Below, in pieces: positions 26,201 to 42,500 of a DNA stretch of 64,000 nucleotides (position 1 is its first letter; each line of letters begins with the position of its first letter). Source of the stretch: Psoroptes ovis (taxonomy: Eukaryota > Arthropoda > Arachnida > Sarcoptiformes > Psoroptidae); assembly GCA_002943765.1 (NCBI GenBank), contig PQWQ01000011.1:1674001-1738000 (forward strand). The letters are read 5' to 3'. The notes under the pieces were generated by a model. The model did no database searches. It saw nothing but the letters and a program-made list of their open reading frames with translations, and was not told the origin of the DNA. Both the position numbers and the translations under genes were made by a program.

Positions 26201-29200
26201 AATCATAATCATCAAACAAAATTCGTTTTAATACAAACATCTTCAATTTGCCACACACATACAGACACTGATACACCGAGCTACAGCCATTCCTCTTTGA
26301 TTTTTTACATTATTTCATTTCCACAATCCTCAATCCAATTCTATCCTATCCTGTGCTATCCTTCTATACACAATCCTACATCATTTCAAAAATGAAAGAG
26401 AAATCATTATTCAAGGCGCCGGGCGCCATATAATATTGAAGCTAATTGTATAGCTATGTTATGATTTGCGTTTTTTCTCGCCGAAATTATGATGCGTGCA
26501 TCAAGTTGTGTGGTAAATCCTATCCTATTTTTTTTTAAATTCAGTCTTGTTTGATGCATTAAAAGCCATTAGAAACATATAGAAATTTTCAAATTTCAAA
26601 AAAAAATACTTGTCATTTCTCGATAGAATAATACAATAATACAAAAAATAGGTGTGCTGCATTATTATTTGAACAAGAATAAGCTCAATTTGCAATCAAA
26701 TTTTGCCAAATTTGATCACTTTCAATCGAAACGATTGATGGATTTCGCAACTTTCTCTCTGGACCATTCAAAGCAAGAAAAAAAATTCTGATTTTGACAA
26801 ATATAAATCAAAAACAATGATAATGGTCAAACATTGCACTCAAACAAATGTATGTTTGAGTGCCACTTTTGACACGAATTTTCAATGTATTTTCAATTGA
26901 TGAAAACGGATATTTCATATTTGTTATATATTTTATTCTGCTAATTTAGCAAATATTTGCAATTGATGCAAATACATCTTGATTTGCATCAATTGCAAAT
27001 ATCAATAATGTTTGTTTGTATGCGTGTTGTTGCCTGTGTTTTATGTTTGGTTATTCAAATATTTCGTAATAATAAAATGCAAATAAACACACACACATTG
27101 AATTCAAATGAAATTTTCAAAGTAAAATTTCGACGAAGACGACCAACCAACAAAAAAAGGCCAAATAATTGAAAGGAAAAGGTGAAAATGTGTGTGTGCA
27201 CAGAAATAAACAGAAAAACAAAAACAGTGAAAATTGAAATTGAGAATCAATTAGAAAATACAAAATTAAACAAATATTGGTTAGTTTTTTGTTGTAATTA
27301 TGCATGTGTAGCATTTGTTTGTGATCGATCGATGAATGTATGAACGTGAATGGTGAACTGTTAAAAGAAATGATTGAAAATTTGAAATAACAGCAAAAAC
27401 AATGGTCGAAAAATGCATAAAACTATTGAAATTTCATTTCAAAATATGAAAATATTTTGAATTTCATATTTGAAAATAAGCAAAAAATTCAATCGATTTT
27501 GCATATTGTAAAGGGGAAATATTGGTTTTCTGCGTTTCTTTTGAATTGAATTTTGAAATTCAAACACTTGCATACAATACACAATCAAATGCATTTATTC
27601 TGTCGAACATGATCTTTGATGTATCAGTTTTTTGACAATTTTGTCAATTTTTGTTGGACAATTTTTGATCAATCATTGAATAAATGTATCGAATATGAAA
27701 TAAATGTATCAAATATGAAATAAATGTATCGAATAGTTTGTCGGTCAAATCATCATTGATTGACAGGCAGCAATCAAAAACGAGTTTCAATGAATCGTTT
27801 GTTAATGAATTATGGCGTCATTTATCATTTGAAAAATAAATTGATTCACCTAATAATTATCATTATCGAGATTATTACCGAGATTCAAGATTTAAACAGA
27901 CAAATAATTGTCATTTGAAAGTATTTTTATTCATTTTTTTTAAAAATAAAATTCAATTTAATTGCTTTTATTCTGTATGGCTTTGATTTACGAATCATTT
28001 CATTATTTTAAACAATTTTTTACCATTATTTATCATTCATTCATTATTACAATCATTATTATTTACCACAGAAAAAAAACAATAATGAAATCATACAAAT
28101 TATTTGATTGTTCAATTCAGATGAATGGAATGAAAATGAATTGAAATTTAAATATGCCATCATATACACAGCACCACAGACTAACTAACAAAACAAAAAA
28201 AAAAACAAAAATTGAAAAACATTGTATTACATTGTTCGGGATTTGCTTTGATTTCATTTTCATTCGTTCATTGTTTACTGGCTGAAACGAAATTCAATGA
28301 ATTTGTTTTGACAATTTGTCTATTTGTTTCGAATCAAATGATTTCGAAAATGATTCGCATCGATTGCAGCCAAAAATTAAACAAAAAACATTTTTTTTTT
28401 TTTTTTTTTGAAAAATCAAAAAATGAATCGTTTTCTCGAAATGAATAGTAACAACGAGCGAAAACAACCAGCCAGAAAATCTGAAATATGAAACATTGAA
28501 CAATAATAATTCAAATGTTTTTTCAATTCACAAACATCAATGAAATATTTGAAATTTTAAAAAAATGAATAATGGCAATATACTGCTGCTGATAATAATA
28601 ATAATCCTTTTGCTTTTAAATAAAATACAAGTAAATTAATGTCCAACCTATTTACTAGGATGATGAAGTTATGAATACAAAGCGAAAAAATATGAATAAT
28701 TGTCAAATTTTGTTTGTGTTTTGGAAAATAAATTGTCAAATAATTGTCAAATTCATATTCATTCAATCTCATTAACCTGTATGTATGGAAAATATTATGA
28801 AAAACTTGAATAACATAACCACAAATACATTGAAATGAATGAATGAATGAATGAATTGATTTGAATTGTTTGAATATGAAAAGATAGTTTAATTTCATTT
28901 CTATTTTTTCAAATAAAAATTTATTACTTTCAAAAAACATTGCCGGATCACCATGTTGATATCATGATATTGACCCGACACAATTAACCAAGAAATGGCG
29001 AAGAAGAAGAAGAAAACGTAGATAAGAATAAATGAAATAAATAAATTTCAAACAAAATCAATACGATTGATGATTGTTGATCATAGTTGTCATTGTAGAA
29101 ACGATTATTTTTCCTTTTTGAAAGATAAAATAATCATAATGTTTTAAATGATAGAAAGATTGTCAAACTCCATTGCCAATGTCCGGCAGGATATGCACGA

Positions 29201-30503
29201 GCAATCATCATTGAAACATACAAAAGCATAAAAACTGAAAACAAATGAATGAGAACGATAGAACATCGATTTATTTTCAATTTTTGACCCGAATCAAAAA
29301 GAAAACAAACGATTTTTTTGAAATTTTACTCATTTATTGAATAAACGAATGAATGAATGAATGAATAGATGAATAGATGGAGAGAAAAATAAATAAATAT
29401 ATCAATCATCCATTTACAATAAAGGACAATTCGATGACAAATCGGTCTTAAATGAAAGAAAATAAATAAAAGAACAAACATCGAAACAGGATTTCGAGTT
29501 AATTTACTTCTTTCGGCCGAAAAAAAAATGTGTCCATCAACTATCGATGATAGACATAAAATTTTGGTCAAATTTGTCAATCATCGACCAAGTCAAATAT
29601 TGAAATAGATAAATGAACTGATTGCTCATTGTTAAAGTCGTTTAAAGTCGAAAAAAAAATCAAAGATTTCACCCACAATAAGTAATCAAAGACGGGGAAA
29701 AAATTTGAAATTTTGATAATTTCAAAGATTATTGATCGATGATTGTTGATGATCATAGAAAATCATATCGTTTAAATCATAACTATCACTGAATGGTCAG
29801 TAAAAATTTATTACATTCAATTTTGATTATTTCTATCTATCGAAGGATTTATAATTAAAAGCAAAACAAAAACTAAAAACAAAGCACAATAATAATGATG
29901 GTCATATCATATAATAATCAAAATAAAATAATAATAATAATAATGTAAAAAGCATCAATCATTGAATGAATGAATAAATAAACGAATGATTTCATAATAA
30001 TAATAATGAAATCATTGGAAAATATATCGATAGATATCATCAATTTATATTTTGATATTTAAAATAGAGGGAAAATAAAGAAAATAAAACAAAAATCGAA
30101 ATGAAGATGCATTGAAATCATGAAATGTAGAAATAAAAAAGCGAAAAATGAATGTTGTTTGTCAATTGAAAATAAATGGACAATGAGACTCGACCAAAAA
30201 AAAAAAAAAAAAACAAAACAAAATCGAAAAAACGACCAAGGTTTACATATGTGGATATTTGAAGAAATCGGAAAATATATTACAAATCATATGAAATGTC
30301 CATTGTTATTTTTATGTTTTCAAAAAAATTTAAATTTAGAGATCATTGATATTGATCATAATAATATCATTATTATCAATCAAAAATAACCAAAAAAAAT
30401 ATGAAGAAATTTTCATTATTTTCTCCTGAATATGAAAAATAATGAGATTGTATGAGAAACAAAAAACAAAAAGCAAAAAAATTGATGCAATCAGATGTCA
30501 ATA

Positions 30504-30534
<31 letters not shown>

Positions 30535-33500
30535 TAGATTAGATTTCGATCAAATTTACTGGCAGAGGTTGTTTTTTTTTTCGAATTATTTTCATGTAAA
30601 ATATGAATTGAAATGAAAATTTGAATGTCAACCAACCAGCCAACCAACAACACACAATACTCAATACGATTCAATTAGAAAAAAATGATGAACAACGACA
30701 ACCAACAACAACAACAACAAAGATGACCAATTGATCATTGTTTTGAATCTAAATTGTTTGGAAATTTAAATTTTTTGGTGACATCATGGAATTTTTCGGT
30801 GACAATTTCGGTGTTTTCTCTCAAATAAATGAATGATAAATGAATGAATGTATTTTAGATCAAATAATGTTTCAAATATGATTCAAAAATATGATTTTAT
30901 TGTTGAAAATATCGCGGAAAAAAAAGTTTCGATTTTTTGTATTCAAAGCTTACTGATAATGAATCGTTTTTCACTCGAAAAGAATTTGAAATGTGTGTGT
31001 ATTTGTCAACAATGCCAGTCTTTAACAATGAATAATCTCTGAATTTGAATTAAATGAAATATTAAGAGCATTTTTGAATATATTTTTCGATTGTGATGAT
31101 GATGATGATGAACGGATTATGAATATATTCATATTTATCAATATTTATTTTCATTTCAATTTTCATCATTTCAATGATGATCAGTCATTCATTCATTCAT
31201 TGAATGAATGAATTTAAATTTAAATTTTGTTTTTTTTTCCGATTTCATCTGATTAAAACTAAAGGAGAATATTTCATTCAGACAACATGAACATTTCACC
31301 TTATATGAGATAAGAATTATTTATTTGTTTCTTTGTTATTTTGAAATTCAGTATTTTAACTTGAAATTTGGAATTATTTTTACGAAAAGAAATTATTTAT
31401 CATTCGATTTCCATTTCATTTCCAAAAAAAATAAAAAGGGTATCGAAGGGTTTACAGCTCTGACAGACATCGAGAGAGCTGGAAAAATTCATTTTTGTCA
31501 AAAACTTTAATGATAAATTTTGAAATTTTGAAATGGATTTTTAATATTTTCATAGACAAAACACTAAAACTACTTATTTTTAGCTGGCAAAAAAATATAA
31601 AAGTAACTCTTTCATTTCATTTATTTCATAAATATAAATAAATAAAAATATATGCGAATATGTCATCATTATTTTTATGAAGAATTGAATTCATCAAATT
31701 CAATGATTTATAAAATGAAATAAACAAAAAACAAGAGATTTTCGATTCTTATTTTACTTTCAATGAATTATACACGAAAAGAAAAGAATTTGAAATTTAA
31801 AATTTAAAATTTTTCAACGAATAATATTTGAAATAAGCAAAGATAATAATGTAAGAATATGTAAATGATTATGAATGAATGAATGAAATTGAATGGGTTT
31901 CGATATGGATGCATTTACGTTTTGCATTTGAATTATTATATTTTGAATTGAAATTTCATTGAATTGAATTCAAGAATTTCATTGAATCTTTTGAATTCAA
32001 TGAAAAAAATTCTATCGAATTGATTTTGTTTTTATTTTCAAAAATTTGAAATGAAAAAATTGAAACTAAAATGAGAACGCAGGGCAAAAATGTCATATTT
32101 TGTTCTATTTTGATGCTTTGTTTTGTCACAATCAATAAGTAGATTGAAATATAATAATAATCATAATAATGATAATAATAATGTTTTTTATCCTTTGATA
32201 AATAAATAAATAAATTTAAATTCTCAAAAATAGACGAAAAAAAATTAGTTGAAATCATTATTCTCGTTATCATTACGATGATTATTATCCAGTAAAGGTG
32301 CACTCAAATAAATAAATAACTACAATGTGTGTGCATTTACTTTTACTTTTACTTTTTGCATTGTTTTCTAGTGAATTTCAAACAAATATATTTTATTTAT
32401 AAGCAGATTTGCCACGTATTTACCGATTTGTATTATGGAATACTTTATTATTTTTTGAATTATTTTATTTTGAAATTTTGAAAATTTTCATTTTCTACGA
32501 ATTTTAAATTCTATTTTCAGCCATATTTGACAATCATATTGTGCAAATGTGTGTGTGTGCGTGCATGGAATATGATAAATGAATGAATGAAAATAATAAT
32601 AATAAAATAGACTGAATTATGAAGAAAATGACAATAATCATTTCAAAGTGATTTCATTGAATTTTGCGTTCGTCTTTTTATTCTGTTCGTTTTGGTATTC
32701 ATTTTGTCTTCAAAGAGTATTAGACAAACAAACAAACAAATAGACAAACAAATAAATGAATCAATTCGCTGTTTGCTTGTTTTTAATACATTTTTGACGA
32801 TAATAATAAACAATAAACAACAATATGAATAATAATGACGACAATGAAAGATTATAATAATAATAATAATAATAATAATAGACACTGAAGAATGGAAATA
32901 AAGATGCAGAATTTATGCATTAAAGATTTTCAAAGAATTTCAAAGAATTTTGAATATTTTTTAAAATGCGGAACGATGATAATGAGGATATCAGAATCAG
33001 AATAAATCAGAATTTCCAAAATTCAAAGGATATATTCAAAGGAATTCCAAATCATTTAATCACATTGATTTAACACTTTCTTTCTTTTTGTCATGAATCG
33101 CTTGTATTAATGTATGTGCATTTGAATAAGCAGAATTGAATAGAATTGAATTTCGACATTAATAATTATTCAAACACACATTGAAATAATTAATTGAGCA
33201 TAATAATAATGAGAATTATTTAATACAAATAACACATTTTTGTATTAACACACACAAATAATGCCATTTTCAACAACATGCCATTAAAACATATCAGTTA
33301 ATATCTCATTTTACACAACTGAAACATCGAATATAACACCATCATCATCATCATCATCAAATAACAAGATGTTTTTACTTTTTCTGTATTTGATTATTAT
33401 CTCTTTCGTATATTCAAATCATTTACATTCTAATACATTATATCATTATCATCATCGACTATTTAGTATTAAAGAAAATGAATAAATAAATCAAAAAAAT

Positions 33501-36500
33501 AAATAAATAAACGAATAGAATGTATTTTTAAAGATGTTTAAATCATTATTTGTTTGTTTGAACAAAAAAAAACTGAATAAATAGAAATCGAAATTTATTT
33601 GCTTTACTTTTGAAATCCCATTGAGAGTATTATTATTATCACTATTATCATATCATTAATACATGATAATATATCAAAAAAAAAAAAAGAAAAGGAGAAA
33701 AGGAGAGAATAAACATTTTTTGAAATGATGAAATTAGTTCGAGCTGGAAAAATTAGCTGCCAAAAACAACAGAGATATATTCAACTAAAATAACACCGAG
33801 TAAATATTAAAATACATAAGATATGTGTGTGTGAATTTTCGAAGTAAAATTAAAAACTGATAACTCAAAAAAACTAATTGTAATTACTAACATTTAAATC
33901 TATTTGAATAGCGACTGAAATAGACTTTAACACAAATACATTGATTGATTCAATATATCCATTCATCATTATTGAATATAAATTAGAATTTGAAAATTCT
34001 AAAACAAAAATCTTTTTTCTGATAAATACATTCATTGAATGGAGATATTTTTTGAAAAAAAAAATTCAGAAAATAAATAAATAAATAATCAAAGAGTTTA
34101 ATCTGATCAAGAAAATTTTTTACATCAATGAATCAATGAATATCAATACACACATACATACGATAGCTAGTGTAAGGCTAAACCATTTTAATGATGATTC
34201 TAAATGCATACTTATTCCAAAAAAAAAAAAACAAATTTTGAAGAATTTGAAAAAAAAATTTCATCAAAAGATAATTTAAATTCATTTAAATTTTGATTCA
34301 TTCATTCATTCATTCAAACATTTATTCGATCAAATAAATGAATAAATAAATGAATTCAAAAAACTATCAGATAAATATAAATGAAAAAACACCAAACACC
34401 ATACACCATTATCGCCCAAATTCATCACATTTGAAGAGATATTTTTTTTGGCGCAAATATCACCAGTGTATTTAGCATTAAAATTGATCATATCATGTGC
34501 CATATATCACATATTATATTTCTATTTCACCAAAAAAACATCTTATTTCCTCATCAACGGCTGCCGACCCCACCAAATTCTAGATTCTAGGCCCCATACT
34601 CACGGGTTTTTCAAAAAATATTTCAAAAAAAAAAAAAAAAAATTTAAATTATAAATTAATGAAATCGTAATCAAATATATGAATTTTGGCTGACGTTTTT
34701 TTTTCGCTTCACTCATTTGAATTTTGAATTTACGAAAAAAAAAAAAAAATAGAAAAATTCAAACCAATCAACCATCCAAACTATTTTTTGGATAAAATAA
34801 TGATATTTATTAACGTGATGGTTGTTGTTGTTGTTGTCATTTGATGACAATTGAAGAATAATTTCTTTTTTTCCATTCATTCATTTATTCATATTTAAAA
34901 TATCATTAAAAACGTATATGAACACTATGAGGAAACGTGCACATAGTAAATATACACATTTATATGATTAAATAAATAATAAAAGAATTATTTGATAAAT
35001 ATTTTTCATGAAAATTTGATATTTTACACTTGATATGTGTTTCAAAAATAGCATAAATTTGAAAGGAAAAAACTTTTGATTTAAAGTATATTTATATTTA
35101 AATAGATTCATTTATTTCTCATTTTTTTTTCTTTTACATAACACCCCTTTTATTCCAAAAATTTCATTTTTTTCTCTCATTTAATAAAATTTAAATCAAT
35201 AATAAATAAGAAAAAAATGAAATGAAATTCATATGCATAAATCTCATTGGGACCAACCAAATTCAAAAATGATTGGTTGAATACGTTTGGTAACGCGCGT
35301 CTCTACGGGTACACGTCCATGTGTGTGGATGCACACACACACACACACACACACGTTTTTTTTCTCTTAGTTAAAACAACTAAGAATGCAAATTATTATG
35401 TCAATAATAATAATGATAACAATAATAATAAGAATAATCAAGCACATTTCTTTATTATTGATTTTTGTGTTCGGAAAGAGAGAATATTTCAGACGAAAAG
35501 AATTGATACATTTTGCTTTAAAAAAAATTTTCAAATTAAATTTAAATTTTTCATATTTCCATGTTTGAAATTATGATAAATTGAATTAGATTTAATATTT
35601 ACTGTGATTATTCGTATGATAATAATAATAATAATAAACAGTTTTAAATTAACCAGAAATCTTAATTTTAAACGGGTGAAAATTTGGTGTAATTGAAAAC
35701 GAGAATATTTTTCAAATTGAAAAATAATGATCGTAATAATCATATGAGAATTTCAATTGAATTCAATTTTTTTTTTTGATAATTTTAAACTGAATTTATG
35801 AATTTATGAATTTCAAGCTAAAAAAATGTGAAAATTCAAATCAAAATTCAATGAGAACAAATAGATTTTGTTTAATTTGTATGTGCATTGAAAATACTTG
35901 TGAAACCCTTTTATCATGTGTTTCGTTTACATTTTTAAACAATTGAAAAGCATTTTTTTTACATGAGTTTCAAATTGATAGAAAATGAAAATGTTCAAAA
36001 TCAAAGGCGCTAATAAGATGATTAAATAGTGATTTGCATTTGAATGTTTGAATGTATATTTCAATGTATTTCTATGACATTTGAATCATAGAAATTCAAT
36101 TTCAATTTACATTCAATTAAATTACGTTTGAACGGTGATAAAGATGATGATCATTGTATTTAATGAATATTAACATTTAAAACCATTCAATTGATATATG
36201 ATTCAATGCTTGAATTACAGACAATGAATACTAATTAGTAAATGATGGAATGAATTCCTAATTAATAGACTTGGGAAAAATTTATAAAGGTGAAAACCCT
36301 GCACAAAGTTTGTTGATCTATCAAACAACGACAACAGAATGATTTAGATTTGAAAATTTAAAAAAAAAACACATGGTGAAAAATCACATGAATAATTATG
36401 ACGAATGTTATCGACAAACCTTAACAATAATGATGATAATGACGGTGGTGGTAAATAGTGATGAATTTGTTGATTATCAATGCAGGGATATAGTCTATGT

Positions 36501-39500
36501 TTCGAGGAAAAAAACATTTAAATACAACAGAAACAATTCATTTGATTGACTTTAGTCGATATCGATCGAAATCGAGTATGAAATTAAATGAAATTCTTCG
36601 CTTAGACGACACAATATATTTCAATAATTCCATGAACTGAAGAAACTCGGAATAGGAATATATGGGATAGGAAACTTTCAGAAAAAACGAAATGAAATAC
36701 GCAAAAGTTGATTGTACCGAAGAATATTATATCTCGATATTAGTGTAAAATTCTGATACTGAATAGAATCTGATGACAATTAATACAAAGAGAGTGAAAC
36801 TTTTGAGAATTTTTCCAAAAAAATCATTCGATAATAGAAACGATTAAGAAATAATAATAATAATAATTTATCTATAGCCCTATATGTTTATTTGTTGTAT
36901 TCTATTCTATTCTATTATAACTGAAAAACAATGATCATTATCATTTATGATTCATATATGTTTAAAAATGAATTTTGAATTTGAATTTTTTCTTTAGTCT
37001 ATCTGGTAACCCAGAAACGATTTAAGTTTAATTTGAATTTTGGTAATAATAATAATAATAATACGAATATAAATTAATGATTGAAATGATAGATAAAATA
37101 TTGTATAATAAGGAGAAAGAATAATAGTCAAAGCAAATGTCAAAATATTAGTTTTAAACTATTGAGGAGAGAAAAAAAAATGTCAAACACGCACATTAAT
37201 AATTTCAGAAATAACAATAATAATGTTTAATGATTATAATGATGATATAAGTGAAATAAGCCGAAATCAATAGAAAATCATTGAGAATTGAATCATTGAA
37301 TTGTCATTTGTTTGAATGTGGGAGTGTGTGTGGCGGTAGGAGTTGGTTGGATTGATCAAAGACAATAATAATGAATTTTAAAATTAATGATTAAGACTAA
37401 TTACATTTGCAATTGATTATTGAAAGAAAAAAAATCAAGATTTATAGGTCGCCATTGGACAAAATGTGAATTTTTTTTCTTATCTCTTTAAGATTATTCT
37501 AATTTTTTTTTTTTTTTTTTTTGGCAGGAATATTTGAATCACACTGAATCACATTCAATAATTTTCCTGGTTCGGTGATCTTCAGATCGATTTTTTTTTT
37601 TTTTTTTGAAGACTAAAACATTGGAAAATGAACACGATAATAATCATAGAATGTATGCAATTTGAGCCGAAGAAAATAAAAAATAAAGAAGAAAACTATT
37701 AAGAAACATGATTAATATTAATGGATATTTCTCAAGCCAAATTATGGCAAAGGAAAAAAAAAAGGAAAAAAATGAAATATATTTTCATAATCTGTGCCAG
37801 TAACCAAAAAAAAACCATAGAAAAGTCAAGAATAAAACAATCATAATCATTAGTATTTGTATTCGTTTGTATTTATATTTGAATACGTAAATTTTTTTTG
37901 AATGATTACAGCCGTAAAAAGCAAACGAAAAAAAAACAAACGAAATCATTAATCGATCTTTGAAATGATAATAATGATAATTTTGCATTTGACAAAAATA
38001 AAAATGAAAAAATTTACCTGAATGAAATGAAAGAAATGAAATTATTTTTTATGCTAAGAATAACTAAACGAAAAAAAAAATCGATTCAATCATCATCATC
38101 AAAATTCATCATGATTCATTACCAATCATCATCATCGAGAATCATCATTAATAAAGTGGAATATCTTTGGAAGAAAATGGGAGAAAAAAGACCAATATCA
38201 AATGATCGAAGAATTTTGAAAAGAATAATACTTAAGAATTTATTAGGTTGTCCGGAAAGTTTTTGCCGGTTATATCGTGAAAAATAATTGAAAAATTGGC
38301 AAGAACTTTTCGGACAACCTAATATAAATAAATGAATTTAATGATATAACTTTCAATGTGGAGTGAGTGAGTCATCACCTTTTTGACACAAACAGAATCA
38401 AACAACAGTGAATTGTCAATTGACAATCAAGAATGAAATCAAAGGAATTTTTTGGAAGAATTTTCAAAGAATTAATTGTCTTCTCACAAATGATGAATAT
38501 AAATAGAATAATTTAGAATGAAATGAATGAATCAACGAATGAATAGCTGGCGAAAAAAAAAACTCTTGAAATCAAAACACTTGATGCTATTTATTATTCA
38601 ATGCTTTCAATCATTGATGAATCATAATGATACATCATCATGGATGATGATGATGATGATTCTCCAAAAGAAAATATTTGAAATATTTTTATTTTTTCAA
38701 AATAAAAAACAAATAATAATTGAATAAATTATTGTTTATTATTAATCCTTAAATGATGAATGATTCATAGTCATTGATTTTTTCTTCATCAATTTTCTCG
38801 GGCAAAAATTGAAATGAGAAAAATTAATTTCATTTTTCACTTTTAAAAAAAAGGTGAAATAATTTCGGGTGATTTTCAAGAAACAATCCCCAATGATCGA
38901 TTCCTGTTTTACGCAAGGTGATTGCATTCAGGGTGAGCTGGAATCAATCATCACGGAAAACGGTAAAAATGTGTATGATGAATCATTCTTTGACAAAAAT
39001 TATTTTAATAAAGAAAAATTTTAAATGATCGAATTGAATCGAAACGAATTAATTTATGTGTGAATGATGAAACGAGTAAACAAACAAACATTAAACAATA
39101 TACAGGAAGCATCATTATGCAATATGATTACAATATTAACAATGATAATGTTCTTCAAAATATTTTTATTTTTCAAAAATTAATATTCATCACACAAACA
39201 AACAAACAAACACACTTATGAATACATCAAATAACAATGAAGGAAAAAAAATGAAATTTGAAATGAAATCTAAAAAATATCAAGGTATAAAAAGTCATCA
39301 AATCAAATGAATATTATAAAAATATTACATAATAATCGATAGTTAGGACAATAATTTCTATAAAAAATAAATAAATGAACAAATAAATAAATAAATAAAT
39401 AAAGGGGCAAAATAAAATGAAAATCATCAAAGGAAATCATTTAAAATCATTATGAAATCATCATAACGACGAGATAAATGGGAAAAATGACTGGAATTAA

Positions 39501-42500
39501 TTCAAGTCATTAATTCAGATTCTACTGAATTTTAACGCTGAATAAATTTCAACATTTGATTTGATTTGGTTTGATTTTTCAGAAATTTGAAATCATTATC
39601 GTCAAAAAAAAAGATAGGAAAAAGCTTATAGATAATCAATGGCAATGAATCAGCAAATTGAATGATAATTTTTCGTATTAATATATTCATTCAGGTGGTT
39701 GCTGCTGCTGTTTGATTTGACGAGTTTCATATGTGATTTTTCAATGAATAAATCCATGAATAATCATGATGATGATTTGGCGGATTTTTTTTCGCGAAAT
39801 TTTTCAAATCAAATAATGGAAATAATGGAAATTAAAGCACGAAATTTTCGTATTTAAAATTTGGAAAATGAGAAATTTTGTTTGATTTATCTCAGAAATA
39901 AAATAAAATCTGGATCAATCCATTTTTATATGAGAAAATTATTCAAATCGATAATTTTTTCGATAGTCGGTTACTAATGGGATTTCATTTCCATTGATCA
40001 ATATTATTCTTATGTTCATATTGAACAAAATGAAAAATAATGATGTCGGAGAAGGGTTATACGAGGTTTGATTCGGTGATTTTCCTAGCTTTATGATGAA
40101 TACAATCTGATCTACAAATGCTAATCGAAAATTGCCTCAATATTTCTTCCATCAATCCATTAATTGCAAGTAAATTGCAGCCAAATACAACATCAAATAC
40201 GCAAAATAAAACATTTTTAATGAACCCAAACACAGAAATAAATAAGGATTTCAACAATGATTTCCATTTATCATAATAATAATAATTTGATGTTTTTGTT
40301 GAAATGTAGAAAAAGGTAGAAAAAATGAACAATATGGATTCAACATTCAATCACATTCATTTCATGAATGACATCGATAATGGAAATGGTATTTTATTAT
40401 ATTGGTAAATGATTTCAACAACAACAACAACAATGACAGCATATATTTACCCCTTTTAAAAATATTTTAAAATAATTTTAAAAATAAAATATTATGCATA
40501 CAATTAAAATGCACCGTACGTATACCAATATGTTTCATACCCTTTCATTCCAAAATCATTATTATTAAAATTAAAATCGCTTAAAGGCATAAAAGTATAT
40601 GATGAATGAATGAATGAAATGAAAAAAAATATGGAATTATTCTCTCATCATCATTGATTGATATTTTTACATTTTTGAAGCATAAATATTTAACCCAAAA
40701 ACATTAGATGAATGAATGAATGAAATAAATGATCAACAACAACAACAACAACAAATATATTAATAATGAACCATTTATGATTTTGACATTTTCTGAGTTA
40801 TTATTATTATTATTAGGCTGTCCGGAAAGTTTTTGCCGATTTTCATGAGCAAATCTATTGTGATTAAGCGGAATGAACTTTTCGGACAGTCTAATACTTG
40901 AGTTTTTCAATTTTTTCAATGAATCAAATGTATGAAACATTTGGAAAAAGGAGAATCATTGAAAGTAATGGGAACTAAATCAAAATTCTGAGTATCAAAA
41001 ATCAAATCGATCTAAGACCTTTTTGAATCTTGGAAAATGGACTTTAATATACATTTCAGCAGCAGCAGTAGTATAAAGATATTGATTTGCATAAAATCAA
41101 AGAGATATGATTTTGATTATTATTAATAAAAACAAAATTCTTCTTTAATCAAATCAATGCATTTATTTGAATTATTATTATATGAATGAATGAATGAATC
41201 GAAAAGAATTGAATTATTATTATCAGAATCGGAATAATAATGATTTTTTAATAAACCAAGATAACACTGGAATATTGATAATAATAATAATATTTATCAA
41301 ATAAATGCCAGAAATAGATACGAAGACATTTATTAAAGTTGGTCATTTTTTGCTGGCAATTCTCATATCGATTCGAATACAAATACCACACACACACACA
41401 CATATCTAATATTTGGCTAGATACAATCTCGACATTTTTTTTATTCTCCAGTTTTAATATCAATTAAATGGCCAAAAATCTATAGATACCCCGATGTCAA
41501 ATTGAGAGGTGGCAAATGCAATAATAATAACGATTTTCCATTCTCTCTGAGAGATAGGAATTGAAATTGAAATCATATCCAAATCTTGATTTGTTTTTCA
41601 ATGTGTACATCTGTCTGGTCGATCACTTGGATACACAATAGTAAAACTGACAAATGGACATCGAAAAAATGTCCGATGTTGGAGTTTCATCGTCGACACG
41701 GAGGATGGGGGGGGGAATCTAAGGTTTGAAGGTTGATAATAAATAATAATCAAAAACGAATCCAAAACGAACGAATGGATGAATGATTGTTATATGAATA
41801 AATATGAATATCAGAATGTATATTTTTACATTAAATTTTCATTTCTATTATTATTCATATTAATTCAAAACGGTTATGAAACACAGAAATGCAAAGATGT
41901 TAAAATCACATCATTTAAAATAGAAAAAAATGGATGAATAAATGGACGAATTGATGGACAATTGAATTTCCAATTTTTTCTCCTCTCTGGTAACCAACAG
42001 TAACCCACCACTCAAGAGAATTAAATTGACTGACTGAGTGAAACACACTTTGAAACAGAGTTTAAGCGAATAAGTAAGTTCTATGGTATTTTCCATGAGA
42101 AAATTCATGGAAAAACACAGCTTAAATACCCTGAAAGATTTACATTTTTCGCACAGAATTCAGAATTAGAAAAATGTGAGAATCATGTCAAAACTTTGTG
42201 TGTGCAATTGGACGTTTTGTCAAAGGGAACAGCTTTGAAAATTAATCGATATTTGCGTTTGGTCCATTAGTGGACATCGTAGTCCGAGAAATATAAGGAA
42301 ACTAAAATGTTTTTGAAATAATTCAAACAATATTTGAAACCATAAATTTACTTTATTTCAACAAATGAAATAATTGAAAATAATTATTATTAATTATAAA
42401 TCATTATAAATCACAAATGGTTGATCATCATTATCATTATCATTATCATCATTATTATCAGTATTTAATGAATATATTTCAAACTAATAATCAATTCAAT

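Noticed and set aside
26072..26395. 107-codon plus-strand frame in the dve intron
   Set aside because: Low-complexity His/Thr/Ser translation with no splice partner or family resemblance.
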